23,526 bases of DNA from Nitrospirota bacterium. Lineage in GTDB: Bacteria > Nitrospirota > JAOUDF01. Where the stretch lies: the NCBI GenBank assembly GCA_029859385.1, contig JAOUDF010000015.1, forward strand, positions 1 through 23,526, written 5' to 3'. Below the pieces are notes generated by a model. It ran no database searches, had not been told where the DNA came from, and saw nothing but the letters and a program-made list of their open reading frames with translations. Positions 21,600-23,526 of this stretch are shown in pieces (positions within the stretch are counted from its first letter, which is position 1; the number at the start of each line of letters is the position of its first letter). A program made the position numbers and the translations under genes.

Positions 21600-23252
21600 A
21601 TGACAAGCAAGAGCAAAAACCTGCCAAGCGCCCTGAACGAGTGGCATTGTCTGCTCGGAGACAATAGCATGCTGGTGGGGGAACCTGCCGCCATCCAGTA
21701 CGGCGCCTGCACCACGCCGGTTCAACGCTCAATCCCCGCCGCGCTGCTTCCAACCTCTCAAGAGCAGGTTGTTGCCCTGGTAAAAATAGCCGCTACATAC
21801 AAAGTACCGCTGTACCCCATAAGCACGGGCCGCAACTGGGGTTACGGCACAGCCAATCCGGTGGTCGACGGGTGTGTCGTCGTTGATCTGTCGCGCATGA
21901 ACAGAATCATGGACATGGACGAGAATCTTGGTCTGGTCACCCTTGAACCCGGGGTTACGCAGAGGATATTAAACGACTATCTTGAAGAACGAGGTCTGGA
22001 TTTCCTGGTACCGGTAACCGGCGCCGGCCCCAACTGCAGCCTGGTGGGGAATGCGCTGGAACGCGGTTACGGCATTACCCCCTATACGGATCACTTTACC
22101 GCCGTAACTTCCCTGGAGGCCGTTCTGGCAGATGGGAGCATTTATCGTCCAGCCCTTACCGGGCTAGGAGGCGAAGCCGTTGACCAAGCCTACAAATGGG
22201 GATTGGGGCCTTATCTTGACGGTCTCTTTTCTCAAGGTTCCTTTGGCATAGTCACTAAAATGACTATTGCTCTGGCCAGAAGACCTGAAACGATCCAGAC
22301 CTTCTTCTTTTCGGTCGTCGCCGACAACGGGCTTGAGTCAGCGGTAGGCGCTGTTCGTGAAGCATTGCGGGCGACGACGGGAATCAGCGGGTCAATCAAC
22401 CTCATGAACCCTCAGCGAGTACTTTCCATGCTTGTACCTCACCCGAGCCGTGAGACGGGGCTGACAGGCGCCATCCCTACAGAAACCGTCACAAGACTGG
22501 CACGCGAATACCAGGTAACTGCCTGGACAGGTGTGGGCGCCCTTTACGGCGAGAAAAAGATCGTCAGTGCCGCCAGGTCTGTAATTAAAGGGAAACTGAG
22601 GCCTTACGTACAACGGCTGGTTTTTCTCGACTCCGCATCATTGCGGCGAGGCAAGGGCCTTCTCGGGATAATCCCCCGGCAACTCCCTCTTTCGGGCAAG
22701 CTCTCAATGATGGCTGAAAGGCTTGACGCCACCCTCAATATAATGGAAGGACATCCCAGCGAAATTGCACTACCTCTGGCCTACTGGAAATCAGGCAGTT
22801 TACCTCGCCAAGGCATGGACCATGACCCCGCGAGAGACGGCTGCGGACTGATCTGGTACGCCCCTCTTGTGCCCATGGTCCCGGAACGGGTCCGCTGCTA
22901 CGTGGAAATGGTAAAAAACATCTGCCCTTCGTATGGCCTGGACCCGCTTATCACATTAACCAGCGTATCGGACCGCTGCTTTGACAGCACAGTTCCGCTG
23001 TTGTTCAGCAAAAACAACCTCGATGAGGCGGTAAAGGCGCAGGAGTGCTTCAAAAACCTGTTTGAAGCCGGCCAGAGAGAAGGCTTTCTGCCGTACCGGC
23101 TGGGGGTCCATTCCATGGAACTGGCCACGGAGCAAGAAGGCTCTTATTGGGATACCGTGCGGAGAATAAAAAAAGCTCTCGACCCTGGCTGCATAATAGC
23201 TCCAGGGAGGTATGAACCGGGGTGTCATCTCGGGAAAGAAGAGACTGACTAA
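21600..23252 (+). CDS. FAD-linked oxidase of the vanillyl-alcohol oxidase/p-cresol methylhydroxylase type
   Basis: The 550-residue protein has the PCMH/VAO FAD-binding fold: SIPAALLPTSQEQVVALVKIA (44-64), LYPISTGRNWGYGTANP (71-87) with the FAD-pyrophosphate loop, VVVDLSRMNRI, VTLEPGVTQRIL (113-124), VGNALERGYGITPYTDHF (149-166), and SFGIVTKMTIALARRP. The C-terminal cap ends with LDPGCIIAPGRYEPG, usual for this family. Family members oxidise 4-substituted phenols or related substrates, sometimes passing electrons to a cytochrome c. The substrate here is not known. No signal peptide is seen. It starts three bases after the membrane-protein gene with only a weak ribosome site. ATG 21669 is an alternative, but homology seems to begin before it (LNEWHCLLG). 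I did not identify the residue used for covalent FAD attachment. Confidence 0.85.
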   Translation: MTSKSKNLPSALNEWHCLLGDNSMLVGEPAAIQYGACTTPVQRSIPAALLPTSQEQVVALVKIAATYKVPLYPISTGRNWGYGTANPVVDGCVVVDLSRMNRIMDMDENLGLVTLEPGVTQRILNDYLEERGLDFLVPVTGAGPNCSLVGNALERGYGITPYTDHFTAVTSLEAVLADGSIYRPALTGLGGEAVDQAYKWGLGPYLDGLFSQGSFGIVTKMTIALARRPETIQTFFFSVVADNGLESAVGAVREALRATTGISGSINLMNPQRVLSMLVPHPSRETGLTGAIPTETVTRLAREYQVTAWTGVGALYGEKKIVSAARSVIKGKLRPYVQRLVFLDSASLRRGKGLLGIIPRQLPLSGKLSMMAERLDATLNIMEGHPSEIALPLAYWKSGSLPRQGMDHDPARDGCGLIWYAPLVPMVPERVRCYVEMVKNICPSYGLDPLITLTSVSDRCFDSTVPLLFSKNNLDEAVKAQECFKNLFEAGQREGFLPYRLGVHSMELATEQEGSYWDTVRRIKKALDPGCIIAPGRYEPGCHLGKEETD

Positions 23253-23347
23253 TCGTTTTCAGTTTCGCCGGGGCATCCACGATCCTGCAGTATCACTCGT
23301 AAAAGTGTTAAGAGGACAAAGGTATCCGCGTAAATAAATTATTCATA
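23253..23347. other. Region after the flavoprotein gene, nothing identified
   Basis: I see no convincing terminator or ORF here. The stretch leads into a promoter-like sequence. Confidence 0.5.
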
Positions 23348-23376
23348 TTGACGTGATGGGACGTTATATATATCCT
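23348..23376 (+). promoter_or_regulatory. Sigma-70-like promoter for the right-end gene
   Basis: TTGACG (23348-23353) and TATCCT (23371-23376) are separated by 17 bases. Five of six -35 bases and four of six -10 bases match consensus. The spacer has an AT-rich stretch. Transcription would start near 23383, about 90 bases before the ATG at 23472. Confidence 0.5.
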
Positions 23377-23388
23377 GCCTACTGCATA

Positions 23389-23439
23389 TGCGGCATCCAG
23401 CCGGCACTCTCGGAGGATTACTCTCCGCGCCATGCCGCA
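23389..23439 (+). promoter_or_regulatory. Structured leader: long hairpin in the 5' UTR of the right-end gene
   Basis: TGCGGCAT (23389-23396) and ATGCCGCA (23432-23439) form a perfect eight-base stem. Inside it CGGAG (23411-23415) can pair with CTCCG (23423-23427) around a seven-base loop. The structure fills most of the predicted leader and stops 32 bases before the start codon. No T-tract follows, so it is not an intrinsic terminator. It does not show conserved elements of riboswitches I know. Confidence 0.45.
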
Positions 23440-23471
23440 AATAAACCAACCATAATTAACGGAGAGGGAAA

Positions 23472-23526
23472 ATGCTCAACCAGCAAACGCGCGTTGTCTT
23501 GCCTGCTATTTATTGCCTCCTCTTAT
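23472..23526 (+). CDS. Start of a gene with possible signal peptide, cut by window edge
   Basis: ATG 23472 is preceded by GGAGAGG at good distance, and the first 18 codons (MLNQQTRVVLPAIYCLLL) look like the beginning of a signal peptide or membrane anchor. Nothing can be said of its function. If it were a cytochrome c, it would fit as electron acceptor for the upstream flavoprotein, but this is only a guess. It has its own promoter-like sequence. Confidence 0.6.
   Translation, partial: MLNQQTRVVLPAIYCLLL

Noticed and set aside
23389..23439. Hairpin as terminator or cyclic-di-GMP (GEMM) riboswitch
   Set aside because: No T-tract follows, and the conserved GEMM-type elements are missing.
1..23526. 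tRNA, rRNA, CRISPR array, insertion sequence or attachment site
   Set aside because: I looked for cloverleaf arms, regular short repeats, transposase motifs and terminal repeats and saw none I can support.

Overview
The window looks like a chromosomal exopolysaccharide (EPS) locus of a Gram-negative bacterium that uses the PEP-CTERM/exosortase-A (XrtA) sorting system. The evidence is a PEP-CTERM substrate protein (VVPEPS, hydrophobic stretch, RRRK tail), a PrsT-type TPR lipoprotein, an exosortase-type set of export protein, chain-length regulator, tyrosine kinase and outer-membrane barrel, and an exosortase-associated acyltransferase. GC content is moderate, with AT-richer genes at the left. 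A Desulfuromonadota/Geobacter-like or Nitrospirota-like host would fit, but the sequence does not settle the phylum. The exosortase gene and the PrsK/PrsR-type regulators are not in the window.

Layout. Positions 18489 down to 1 (minus strand) form a tightly packed run of 14 genes with gaps from overlaps up to about 75 bases: prsT-like TPR lipoprotein, polysaccharide export protein, Wzz-like chain-length protein, BY-type tyrosine kinase, outer-membrane beta-barrel, membrane GT2 glycosyltransferase, two GT4 glycosyltransferases, polysaccharide deacetylase, ExoA-like GT2, O-antigen ligase/polymerase-like protein, CapK/PaaK-like adenylate ligase, DUF362 protein, APH-like phosphotransferase, and a frameshifted 5' end of a Wzx-type flippase at the left edge. 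Sugars are assembled by the glycosyltransferases, flipped and polymerised (Wzx/Wzy-like), length-controlled by Wzz plus kinase, and exported through the Wza-like protein and the barrel.

Further right, an acyltransferase gene (minus, 19516-18830) and the PEP-CTERM gene (plus, from 19882) diverge from a 365-base intergenic region. That region holds a perfect-consensus sigma-54 promoter for the PEP-CTERM gene and candidate regulator sites. A second, weaker sigma-54-like site lies upstream of prsT. The two intergenic regions share a 13-base motif and are rich in GACAC/GTGTC.

A strong intrinsic terminator follows the PEP-CTERM gene. After it come two closely spaced plus-strand genes: a multi-spanning membrane protein I do not recognise, and a vanillyl-alcohol-oxidase/p-cresol-methylhydroxylase-type flavoprotein. 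The right end has a sigma-70-like promoter, a leader able to form a long hairpin, and the first 18 codons of another gene with a possible signal peptide.

The points most worth checking are the sigma-54 and shared-motif regulatory layout, the broken flippase, the coupled CapK-DUF362-kinase module of unknown function, and the membrane-protein/flavoprotein pair beside an exosortase locus. I saw no tRNA, rRNA, CRISPR array or insertion sequence.
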